From assembly GCA_928085145.1 (NCBI GenBank), contig OV725083.1, positions 42,655,728 through 42,719,727 of the forward strand: DNA of 64,000 nucleotides, written 5' to 3'. Both the position numbers and the translations under genes were made by a program. This DNA comes from Nezara viridula (Eukaryota; Arthropoda; Insecta; Hemiptera; Pentatomidae). Below the pieces are notes generated by a model. The model was not told the origin of the DNA, did no database searches, and was given only the letters and a program-made list of their open reading frames with translations. Below, one piece after another: positions 24,417 through 35,800 of this stretch. Every line of letters begins with the position of its first letter. The stretch's first letter is position 1.

Positions 24417-24694
24417 CACGGGCGGATCTACGGGGGGGGGGCTTTCGGGCTGAAGCCCCCCCCAAAATGGTAAAATATAACCATGTTTTATCGAAAAAAA
24501 TATTTAAAAAGTATCTCTTAAAGTATTATTATTCGTGTAATTACATTTAAAAGGGCTTTAGGAATCACTTAAACACCATTTCATACAGGTAGTTAGTTTC
24601 TTTCTTTTTTTCCAAAGTAATTATCGTTATTTTTGTGAAAAAAAAGCTTTCGGGCTGAAGCCTCCCCCAAAATTAAATCCTGGATCCGCTAGTG
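24417..24694. mobile_element. hAT-type MITE, copy 2, with perfect 8-bp TSD
   Basis: 278 bp, starting cacgggcggatctacgg and ending ggatccgctagtg. Subterminal gggctgaagcc blocks are inverted at both ends. The 8-bp duplication tatgacac flanks it at 24409-24416 and 24695-24702. No coding capacity. Confidence 0.95.
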
Positions 24695-24809
24695 TATGAC
24701 ACAAATATTAACTGAGTGAATCTTTTATTTTACAACGTTACTACATACTGATGGAAAGTTTTGGAACACAATTTAAAAAATATATATGTATTATTAGTCA
24801 AATATAATT

Positions 24810-25010
24810 TTTTCTCAAACTTCATTGATTCTTCATCAAATCTAGTTAATTCATTGAGCCATCCATGGTTTTAAAGATTATCATCTCATTCAGATGTGAA
24901 AAATGATTACATCCTTCAGAAAAGTCAGAAAAAACATTTATAAAAGAAGTAAGCTTTATTTATGTGCATAGTTGAACAAGTAAACAGTTTATGATAGGGC
25001 AGACATCCAA
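24810..25010 (+). repeat. Partial, divergent family H repeat (copy E)
   Basis: Shares the arrangement attcttcatcaaatct...cattga...cattcagatgtgaaaaa with the copies at 21660 and 62800. Decayed, ends undefined. Confidence 0.4.
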
Positions 25011-25142
25011 TAATTAGTCTAAAAGCAAGATGTTGCTCTAGATGTTATATACCTAGATTTATTGTAACATGAAATAGAAACTGACGATGGAACATGTTAG
25101 ATTTAGATTTAAGACATGTATCCACAAGATCATTGGAATTAT

Positions 25143-25181
25143 GGTTCTGAAGATGGGAGTAAATATCCCGAAATGTAAACT
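25143..25181 (+). ncRNA. Hammerhead-ribozyme-like motif (complete core)
   Basis: CTGAAGA at 25147-25153; stem II GGGA/TCCC (25155-25158 with 25166-25169); GAAA at 25170-25173; TG, then TA before the would-be cleavage point; stem I ggtt/aact (25143-25146 with 25178-25181, three Watson-Crick pairs and one wobble). Stem III is minimal, as in dimer-active type I hammerheads. Activity is inferred. Confidence 0.5.
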
Positions 25182-25342
25182 TGTAAACATGCAATTTTGA
25201 TAATACAACAAATAAATTCAATTGTTGTTAATTTGAAGTAATCGTTGCCAAATCACATAGAATATAAAGAATATACAACTTCCCAGAAAAAAAGAAGTAC
25301 TTACTTTCTAATTATTGTGGATTGACGGTTGACTGTCGTGAA

Positions 25343-25789
25343 TAACTGAAGAAAAAGATGGTTGGGGTGATCATTCAAAGAAAATGTAAAAATAAATAAG
25401 TGTATTTATTTTTATTTTTGCTGACGTTTTGGCCCAAAGTTCAGGCCTTAATCAGGGCTAAAAAAAGACCAGATAAGTATGAGAAACTATTAACATTAAA
25501 AACTTAAAAAGAAATTTTATATTTCCTGTAAGGTTATTAAATTTTATATTTCCTTTAAGATTATTCTACCTACAGTTTGTAGACTATATCTTTCACCTAC
25601 ACATTATTTTTTAATATTAATAGTTTCTCATACCTATTATTATCTGGTCTTTTCTTGGCCTTTATGAAAGCCTGAACTTTAGGCCAAAACTTCGGCAAAA
25701 ATAAAAATAAATATTCATATTTATTTTTACATTTTTTTGGACTGATTACCTCAACCAATTTTCTCTTCAATTATTTTCTTGTTATTCTG
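25343..25789. repeat. Long imperfect inverted repeat with paired hammerhead-like modules
   Basis: The left arm (25343-25497) and right arm (25620-25789) are inverted copies, sharing in order gatggttggggtgat, a taaaaataaata tract, gcca/tgacgttttggcc, and the stretch gaccagataa...gagaaactatta. Each arm has a module related to CTGATGA-stem II (GGCC/GGCC)-AAAAC, decayed in the catalytic bases. Confidence 0.75.
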
Positions 25790-26817
25790 CTATTTGTTTA
25801 ATTACCAATATATTATGCTAATTATTTGCATGGAGCAACTACGATAAACTTAATATTCATATTAATATTTAATATTGTCTGTGTGACATATTGCTGCATA
25901 TCTGAATAAATAAAAAATAAAAAAAAAATTGTTCACTTATAAATATTTAAAACAAAAAAATTAAAAATAGCATTTTAGATATTAGAATGATGTAGGAAGG
26001 ATAAAAACGATTTAACAAGTATCGTATCATTGTAGTATTTTATTTATTTTCGAAACTATTAATTAGAAAGTTCATTATGATTAGTTAAGAAAGTTTCATG
26101 AATCTTAAAAGGAAAAAAAAAAAAAAAACGGAAATATAGTCATTTTTTTTTTGTATATTTTATTCTTCAAAACTAAAAATAATGATCACTTGTGCACAAG
26201 GCGTTATTCATTTAGAGACTTCACAACTTTTGTAAATGTTTTTCTTCTTAAGTAATTTTTCGTGTTTAACTCGTCGGTCATGCTATCAAGTTCTAACTGT
26301 GTTACATTCTCTTTCTCTGAATATAAATAATGTATGCAGGATTAAAACTTTTCTGATTCTTAATAATTGATGAAAGGATTAGGTTCATTGTTTCAAGTGT
26401 TGACAACATAAAACCTCTGTACCGAACATTTGGACACTGTTGACGCAAACAAAATTTAAACAATAATGCACAGCTTTGGGAAAGTATTTCTAGGTTATTC
26501 TTATTCCTTTAATACCTTCATAATATCTTCAAGGCCTTGTCCGATCGGTCTGCGACCTGCTATAATTCGCGATATGAGACATCGTTTCAACAGTAATCGG
26601 TCTGGCTCAATATCTATACCGAAAAATCGAGAATCTTACGTTTGTGTTAATCTTACGTTGATTTAAAGCAAAATTTCTTAACGTGGACAAGGAAGTTGAA
26701 TAATTTTGTCACAAATCTTGTTGTTATTAGAATTAGTCGTTTTATCAATTATCCCTAAGCATGAGAAGAGGTTGGTCGGAAGTTGGCAGACTCCCGTTTT
26801 CGGCAGTGCCAGATGGG

Positions 26818-26860
26818 ATGTCCTGAAGAAGAACTACAACGTAGGTCGAAACATTGGAAA
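26818..26860 (+). ncRNA. Hammerhead-like motif, partly decayed
   Basis: CTGAAGA at 26823-26829, stem II gaactac/gtaggtc with one mismatch, GAAA at 26848-26851, then CATT. Stem I is eroded (two pairs). The downstream context tatatattgaccgc-acccc resembles that following the 46177 copy. Confidence 0.4.
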
Positions 26861-27049
26861 ATACAATTATATGATATAGTATTATATATTGACCGCACCC
26901 CAACCAACTTCTAAAACTATAATTACGGTCTACGATCTCCACACAATGGTGAATAATGATTCCAAAAGTATGTTTTTCTTCAGTTATAAAATCGGAGACA
27001 GCCCCTTTCTACTGTTCGTATCTGCAAAAATAATCATTTCTTTATAGCA

Positions 27050-27598
27050 GTAATGGATCCATGATTTAATTTTGGGGGAGGGCTTCAGCCCAAAAGCCTT
27101 TATATATATAATGATAATCACTAGCGGATCCAGGATTTAATTTTTGGGGGAGGGAGAGGCTTCAGCCCGAAAGCGTATTTCTTTCATAAAAATAACAATA
27201 ATTACTTTGGTAAATAAGAAAGAAAATAACTACCTATATGAAGTGGTATTTAAGTGATTCCTAAAGCCCTTTTAAATGTAATTACACGAATAATTATACT
27301 TCAAGAGATAATTTTTAAATATTTTTTTCGATAAAACATTTTGGGGGGGCTTCAGCTCCCCGAAAGCCCCCCCCCCCCCCCGTAGATCCGCCCGTGATGA
27401 TAATTACTTTGGAAGTAAAAGAAAGAAATTAACTACCTATGGTGTTTGGTTTATGAAATTCTATTTCATGGTGTTTAAATGATTATTGAAATCCAATTAA
27501 AATGTAATTAAACGAACAATAATACTTTTGTAGATAATTTTTTTTCTCATAAGATATGATTATATTTTTCCATTTAGGGGGAGGGACTTCTGCCCAAA
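27050..27598. mobile_element. Older hAT-type MITE, interrupted by a younger copy
   Basis: Left part 27050-27118 (taatggatccatgattt, G-run, ggcttcagcc) and right part 27397-27598 are the two halves of one member; the terminal C-run end is lost. The copy at 27119-27396 sits inside it. Confidence 0.75.
27119..27396. mobile_element. hAT-type MITE, copy 3, nested, with perfect 8-bp TSD
   Basis: 278 bp, the same length as copy 2. Starts cactagcggatccagg, ends gatccgcccgtg. Target duplication atgataat at 27111-27118 and 27397-27404. It is inserted in an older member of its own family. Confidence 0.95.
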
Positions 27599-27604
27599 TT
27601 AAAT

Positions 27605-29277
27605 ATTTGTTCAAAAATATTCTGAAATATATTAGTATGCTCTTAAAATGCATAATATGCTCTTAATACAGATAGAAACCTCGTAAATGAAAAATAATTC
27701 AATAATTAAAACGTAACTTTCCGTGTGTCCTTTCTAATTTTCATTTCATCAGCTCCCATGGCATTTGTTTGTTTTTTTCTTAAATTATATACCATTCCTG
27801 CCTAGATTGTGTAGATACCTACTAAAATAAATTTTTTATGTATCTGACGTCGTATTTTATGTTTATGACGTCGCAGTTACGCGTGTTTCTTTTTTCATTT
27901 TTAGTCGGTTATTACCTATTTGGATAAAAAAAAAACAAAAAAAACGTACACTTTTTATATAGGATAGAAAATTTTAATTTTAAGCATAAATATTTTTAAA
28001 TTCTCGTGTTCTTTAAAGGTACTGGAAAGAAGAATAGTTTCACTAGTATCTTGCATAACCAACCACAAAGGTAAATTATCACTGCGAATTACTGATCTTA
28101 ATTAAGCTAATTTTGGTTTAAAAAATATCTCTAATTACATTTCTTTGAAGAAAGTAGTATATTTTTTAATATACTTAGTATTATACTTAGTATGAAAAAT
28201 TCATACTTGTTCAATTGTATTTTCTTGTTGATATTTATACTATTATTAGATTTCATCATACATTAATACTTAACTTAAAAAAAAAAAAAGACCTACCTAT
28301 TTATATCTAAATAAATCAACATTTCCATTCAAAATTACTGATAGCTGCTGAGAGAAAAAAATATATATTAAATCTTGATTTATTTTTTTAGGAAAGAAGG
28401 ATCAAATTACAGTTAAGATATGTTATCCATGAAAGTCAAGAAAAACTTTTAACGCTAAAAATGTCGACCTCAAGAATGATAGACGTGTCCTGTGGTTTTG
28501 GAGAAAAATATTTTATAAAAAAAACACACGCATTACGTAATAAAATTTAGTCTTGATGTGGATAATATTCGGCCATCTTACATAACATTTATATTTTTTA
28601 ACTAATCAACGTCAATAGATATAAAAATTCGATAATATAATATGAAAAAATAAATAAATTATATAAAACTTTATGATCCTTCATTTTTAGGTAGTCCTTT
28701 TATCACGACTATTTGATTTTACTTCGTTTGATGTGTTATTTAGTAGTATTTCTTAAAATATAGAAATATTTTATATTCGGGCCACTGGGTTTTGATATTA
28801 GGTTTTCCATGTTTCAGTTCTATTTTTGTCTTGTGTTGAGTTTTATTTTGATTCCCAGTTCTGCGTAGTATTTAGGGTCAAATCATAGATTTATTAGTTA
28901 AATAAATAAAGTTTCTTTTATCTATAAATTTATACAAAATTGTTAATTTAAGCATTACAATGTTTTTTAATCACCATTTTCATTTAACTTTTTATAATCT
29001 GTATACGATTTTAAAATAATAAATCCAACAGTGAGCATAAAATAAGCAACAGATCATTACCAGAAGATATCATTTTGTGTTTTTGAATATGGGATCTTTT
29101 TTGTTTCTTTATGAATAAAAAACCCAACATTCAGGCGAGAAGAATTTGGTCAGTTATTAAAAAGAAAAAAAAGAAAATACATGTAATGAAAATAAAAAGA
29201 GAAGATTTGTCTTATTTTTTCCTTTTAAAATATCCAATAACATATATAAACGGTTATTCTAATAAGTTTCATCTCAG
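27605..29277. other. AT-rich intergenic stretch
   Basis: No gene or repeat recognised. Confidence 0.65.
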
Positions 29278-30079
29278 ATAATAGTCCGTGGTACAGACTT
29301 CTTTTTATCAAATTATTAACATCCACCTAAAACATCGTAAATAGCTTCATCTCATTGTAACCTACGAATATTTTATTTACGAAAATTCTCGAACTTGGGG
29401 AGTTTTCAATCTGGAATTCGGCAAACTTTGTCTATTTAATTATGAACTAAAACTCATGAATATCCATTTGGTTTCCACTTGAATTCTAAAATAATATTAT
29501 CACAAAATCGGAATAAAAAAGGTGGCCTTCAAAAATATTGGGCCGTTTGGCCTTTATAACCTCATTGTTTTGACATTTAGGAGGTGGAAGTCACGCCGAA
29601 CGGACCAATATTTTTGTAGGCCACCCTTTTTTTTCGACTTTTTCATCATATTATCTGACGATTTAAGTGGAAAGTAAATGGGCATTCATGAGTTTTTAGC
29701 ACCTAATTAAATAGACAAAGTTTGCTGATCTCCAGATTGAAAACGCCCCAATTCCAAGACATTTCGTAAATCAATTATTTGTAGATTACGATGTGATGAA
29801 TCTATTTACGAAGTTAATAATTTGATTATCCCCTTATCCAAAACAATAGCGTTTTCCTCCAAGGGCTGGCTGATCTCGATAGGAATACCATTAAGTCATT
29901 GTGCAAATTTATTGAAGAATCCAAGATAAATTGTTATAAATAAATAATAATAATGTACATCCACATCTCCATTTTATTATAATATAAAAATAGGGGCAGT
30001 ATAGGACTTCATGGGAGTCTTGGGCCGACGAAAGAGGGGGAAAAATTGATAATAAGGGGTCTGTACCAACGAGTATAAG
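29278..30079. mobile_element. Foldback MITE family F, copy 2, with internal insertion
   Basis: Left end atagtccgtggtacagac, arms and centre as in copy 1. The right arm runs to ttaataatttgat at about 29835, is interrupted by about 210 bp, and resumes at aaggggtctgtacc near 30053. The insert is not identified. Confidence 0.8.
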
Positions 30080-32081
30080 GAATAAATGTAAGAAAAAAAA
30101 AATTAGACGTCAACTGTTTTATGTTTTACTTTCAACATACATACAATCCAAAAATCAAATCCGTCTGTCTGCCACCCACAGCTTTTCTTCGAGATTTATG
30201 TACTGATATTTATTCAAGAGTACCAAAGTTATAGATCACTCCTAGATGACAATCCAAACTCGACAAATAAGATAGAACGGCTTTCCCTACAAGGTAGTTA
30301 TATTTAAAACATAAAACTCAATAAAAATTTAATATTAAACTGATTAAAATAGGTTTAGCTGCAAGGTAAATTTTTCTCTTCAGCTTTTATAGTGCGTGCA
30401 TAATAAACAAGGTATAAAAGTATGGAACAAATCATAAGATTGGCCGATATTTCAGCACAAACATTGGTAAAAGCAGTAATAAACTTCAGGATTCAAAACT
30501 TCACCGGTACTTGCGGAGAAGTAGTCAAGAACGTTATCGGTATGGAGTCAAAAACTCTCAATGGTGGCGTCAATGTCTTTAACTAAGGAAACGGTAAGAT
30601 TAATAAAGATTCCTCAAACATGAATGAAGTATTTGGTAGCTGAACTACAAAATAAAACCTTCTATCCTTCTCAGATTAATAATTTATATTATAGTTATTT
30701 ATATAATTCCCTTGCTGGTTTTTTAAGTTATAAATATCTTGCGTTTAATCGGCTAGGTCAAGATTTCTTTTGGCGGACTGTCTTGAAATTACATTTTACT
30801 GCCATACCCCTTGAAATAATGGAAAGAGTGAATTTAAACGGATAGAGTCACCGCGTAGGGTCCCTGATAAAGTAGTAAGGTATTCCTCTTCCTATATAAA
30901 ACAATTTTTAAAAATAAAATAACAATAATTTTTTAAAAACTAATTGACATCAACAAATTGATTGTTATGATTTAAACATTTCGAAAGAAATTTTCATAAA
31001 AAAAGAACCCCCTTTACTTTGAAATAAATTAATTTTACCCTCTTCTCCCCTCCCCTCCTGTTAGGCAATTTTTCTTGAGCTTGACTACAAATATCAAATA
31101 TCATTTCTTGTAACTTAATCTTAAAAATATCCCAGTTTCTGTGATGATTTCAATGTTTTCCTTCTTCGTTGTTGGTCTTTGACTGTTAATGTTTACAATA
31201 GCTTAAGTAACATCCTTGTAGACTGAGCTCAAGATGGATTGTCAATTACTCTTAGATCTTGGTAGAAATTTGTTTTTGTTTAGATTATTTCAATGGAGTA
31301 TAACAATTCGTTTGTTGATTGTTATTTTAATAGCAAGAGGTTGCATTTGCACGGAAAGAATATCTCTTAAGAATTTCGTACCTACATACGTATTAACATG
31401 AAGAAAACATCAACTTATAAGATTATACAGTCAACATTATCTTCTTCTAATAACAAATCAATAATCTAACTGAACCAAAATCATACCTACAACAATATTC
31501 TCGAACCGAATCTTTTATTTAATAACTACATAATACGTTTCTAATACATTAAGCGAAGTAAAGGAGTACATAAAACTTGTCGGATAGTTAAAGTGCATTT
31601 GTTGAATAATAAATGAAAGGTTTATTGAAGTGATTTTTCAAGGTTAATTAGATAGCAATACTAACAATAGATTTTAATTAATTTAAAAACAAACCAGGAA
31701 TTAATTGAACAAATGTAAAAGTAAGGTATTTCCATCAGGATTAAAGAAAAAGTGTAAACTTTCAACATTGAAATAAAAAGGTGATATTTGACTGTTTTAT
31801 CAAGATTGATAATATTATTCTTTAATTGTACAGATTACAGTTTTAACATATATATTATTCCATTATCACGAAAAGATTTTTCAATATTTGGCGCGCTTTG
31901 AAATAATAGACAACTTTTCCTCTAGCATTAGAGAAAGTACGAAAAATATATCATTTGTTACTGTAGGAAAATATTTAAAAAATATATTCATTATTAATTA
32001 ATAGTAGAAGAAACTACAAAAAATGTTTGTGCTGTCACATGTTGTATTACAATATTCAGTAGGCTATGTGTCAACCAAGTG
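30080..32081. other. AT-rich intergenic stretch upstream of GMPS
   Basis: No gene recognised. It should contain the GMPS upstream promoter region at its right end. Confidence 0.6.
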
Positions 32082-32087
32082 TATAAA
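32082..32087 (+). promoter_or_regulatory. Putative TATA box of GMPS
   Basis: TATAAA about 80 bases before a strong donor (cgg|gtaagt at 32165) that fits a short noncoding first exon. Start site would be near 32110. Inferred from position only. Confidence 0.4.
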
Positions 32088-32109
32088 ATAAAGTCTGCGG
32101 CACGTTCGA

Positions 32110-32164
32110 CTTAGAGGATTACCTGACATCAATTTATTTACTATTTGCATTATTAAAGTATCGG
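32110..32164 (+). other. Putative noncoding 5' exon of GMPS
   Basis: The first coding exon has an acceptor at 32714-32715, so an upstream exon is expected. The segment before the perfect donor gtaagt at 32165-32170 is relatively GC-rich and contains no ATG. The 5' end is not determined. Confidence 0.5.
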
Positions 32165-32724
32165 GTAAGTTATCATCGTAATGTTACTGAGTAATTATAC
32201 TGAGACTTAATTGCTGTTTATCCGGGTTCGATCACCGTATATGTACAGAAATTTACAATTTTTTATAACTTCGGCAATTTTTATGTTGTGTGAAGCAATG
32301 TACCCGTTAGTATTAATTTAGCAATTTAGCGTAAAATGTTTACGATTATTAACAAATTAAATCGTTATATCATATAGAATGCTTTAGTGTCTTACACAGT
32401 ATGTGGTGTATTCTTTATCACTGACTATTTTTAAAATGTAATTGCATCTTGCATTTCTGTGTCAAATTGTCAATTTTTACCTGAACAGTATGTACTTATT
32501 CTTTTAAATTCAATATTTTTTTATTAATTTTAGTATCATTCAATTCATATCTATTTTGTTAGGGTTGTAATTATGACTTAAGAATAAGGTTAAATTTTCT
32601 TATCAAACTTTGTTAACTACTTATCTCATCTTGTTTTTTGAAGTCATAATTTATCAATACTTTTTGAAAATTAATTGTAATCTAAAGCATTAAGTTAAAA
32701 CATTATGTATTACAGGTACGTGGT

Positions 32725-32897
32725 ATGGAAGACAAATATAGATTAAATGGTGCGGGAGGTTGGGATAGAGTGGCGATTTTAGATGCTGGTGCCCAATATG
32801 GAAAATTAATAGATAGAAAAGTTCGGGAACTATGTATTGAAACAGATATTCTTCCTCTTGATACTCCTGCATTCAACATTAAAGAAAAAGGATACAA
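32725..32897 (+). CDS. GMPS: GMPS coding exon 1
   Basis: Residues 1-57 plus two bases of K58. WDRVAILDAGAQYGKLIDRKVREL is the first beta strand and helix of the glutaminase domain; only part is quoted here: AILDAGAQYGK. Acceptor tattacag at 32714-32715 precedes nine bases of 5' UTR and the ATG. Donor is acaa|gtaagt. Confidence 0.95.
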
Positions 32898-35800
32898 GTA
32901 AGTTTATTTTCAATTAATCATATTTGTATTCTTTTAAAATTGAATTACTGCTCAGACCATTTGTTTTTCTATTGAAATGTTCTGATCATGAAAATTTAAA
33001 ACAACTAATTTTATTTTTTCTCTCATTTACTGCAATTAGTTCCTTAGGACTTATGTTGTTATCTAGGCTTTATGATACTAGTAACTGATCAGTAAAATGT
33101 GATTGTAAATGTTATCTTTTGTTGATAAAGAACATCAAATTTTATTTTTAAAGATTTAGTTTGCAATGTTGTTTACAATATTTATACTTTTTTTCCATGA
33201 CCAATCCTTGAATTTATTACCTATTAAGTTTTAAATGTTTTATCACTTTTTACAATATATTCTGAAGCTTAGCTTGTTTGATTTTAACTTGACATATGTC
33301 CGTTTTGTATTTAATTCTACAATGAAAAGTGTTCAATTCAATTATTTTTACTTTTTAAATATGTGATTGTTATAACTGAAATTGTTGTCATAGTAATAAC
33401 CTATATAGGCTATTCGAGAACTTAGCATTATCAATATAACAAGTAATATCACAAATATAGTTGTAACTTGAATAATGTGATCATGGAAAATATCTTCGGT
33501 AATTTGATTTTTAATATTCTACAATTTAATGATTCTTTTGAGGGAGAGAAACTACTTAAAAGATACTTCCCCTTATGAAAATGTAGAGGTGAAGGATGAC
33601 TTGTATGATTAGCTCAAAATGCTGTCGACAAAGCTCTTAAACATGACATTAAGTCATGTCTTATTGTTAATCATAAGTGACTTCAATGTCCAAATAAGAC
33701 AAAAATCCCTTTTTAAGCCCATTGGGACTAAAGCCGTCTCAAAAGGAGAAATGACAATTGAACGACATATATTTTTGCCAACAGCTAAGGGTTTAGTCAT
33801 CAGCAATTCCTGCATAAGTACACCTAGGTTAGCAGGAAAGACCATTGTTGACAGGAAAGAGACAATAGTGATTCCTACAAGATTTAGAAAGCTAAATTAG
33901 AACAGATTGTGATTCGAATATAACTATGTTTGAGATGGGAGATATGCAAAACATGGGATCAAGTGGAAAGAAGGATATACGAAATTATAAATCTTGAAGC
34001 ATTAAGCAAATGCCAACTTTGAGCCTCATGGTGTACCAGCACAGGGAATTATTAAAGTCTGAAATTAAAGAAACAGCCAAGGAAGTTATTCAATATAATA
34101 TTTAAGAGAAATGAAAAGTTGTTTCAAATATATTGAAATCCTGAAACATCTCTACAAATTTAAAATTAAAAGTGTACAATGCTATGATTAATCAAGTTCT
34201 CATTTACTGCTGTGAGACCTGGACACTAACCAGCGTGCTAGAAAGATATGAGAGGAAAATTTTCCACACAATAACACGAGTGATCTGGAATCAGAGTACC
34301 AATGCTTGGAGGTGTAGCACCCGTTAAGAACTGCTTACAGCAACAGGTCAATTGATAAGATATGAAGGCAAGGAAGTTAAGATGGGCAGCACATGTACCT
34401 TGGAGCAATTCATCTATAAACAACTACAAATGCCTCAAAAATAGCCAAGACACTAGGAAGATCGATCGAATCAACAAAGATATAGGATTGCATGCAGATA
34501 ACAGGAAAACAATAGTTCAAGATTACCAGAAATAAAGAAGACTGGTTAAGGCGGCTAAAGATCTATAGTTTGTAAAACCAAAAGGAAAACAAAATTATAC
34601 TTTATCATTAGTTATAATACATTATATTTCTATCAGTTTATAATCCACTGCTTTATCTTTCATTTCAATTTTTCTTATATTTACTCTTTTCATACTAATA
34701 CAATTTCTTCCTTTTCATTTTTCACACTCTACAATAGATCTGTATCTTGTGTTTTTTTCTTTTACTCTCTACTTGCCCATATCTGGCACAAGAGGGAGGG
34801 TATTATCGTAATATATTCTAACCAGGGTCTGCTAGTCCACCTCAAAATAAATTTCAACCCTCTCAGGCCGGATTGAAACTGTCGCCGCTAGACTTGAGGG
34901 TTGCTACACCTTGCTTAGTACTGAACACCTTTTACTCCCAGAAACTAATATAGGGAGCATCAGCGAACTCGGTGATCGTAACCAACCTTTTTATTGATAT
35001 CAGAAAACATACTTGATAATAAAATTAATTGGATAAAAAAAAACAATAAAAGTGGGTAGAAGAACAAAAAAAAAAAACATTCTTCAATTAAAAATCATTG
35101 ATTATACAAAAATTTTCAGTGGTCCCTCTAACTTTGAATTGATCAACTTCCATCATATTATTCTAAAATTTCTATTGCCATTTACAAATATATTCATTTT
35201 GTCCCTGAAAATAACTACTTATATTTATGTTAAGTAATTGACACTTAATTGTTTTATAAACAATAATATTAAATATATGATCATGAGATATATTAAAAAA
35301 CTGATCATGAGACCATCTATAATTTTATTATTTGCACCTTTTTATCTCTATTAGATACTCATATCCACTTTACATTTTTGATATTTTTCTGCTGACTAAA
35401 CTCAAATATTTTATAAAGTTTTACTTTTATCAAACGTTTTAGTTGGTTTGTAGTAGGTAGAATAATTTGTTTATGGTAATTTTTGAATTTCTTGTAATTC
35501 TCTGTGGACAATTATCATAGTTATAGTCGTTATCATTTGGTCAAAAGATGAAATAAATTAACAAAATAACCATTCAATTTCTGTGTTTTATTAAAAACCT
35601 TCCTTGGTCCTCTATTAAAAAAATATTTAGATCTGTCCAATGATAGTAAATGATCATTCAACATTAAAAAGCTTAAATAGATTATTAACTTAATTTACTG
35701 TTTAATTTGTGTCTATAATAAAATTTAGCATGCGTTAAATAAATAGTATATTTTGTTACTCTCTTTATCTCATCAGTGATCATTTCCATGATTCCTTTGA

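Noticed and set aside
33619..33900. 93-codon frame as a novel small gene
   Set aside because: Contains the LINE endonuclease motif SDFN and sits upstream of a LINE C-terminal relic.
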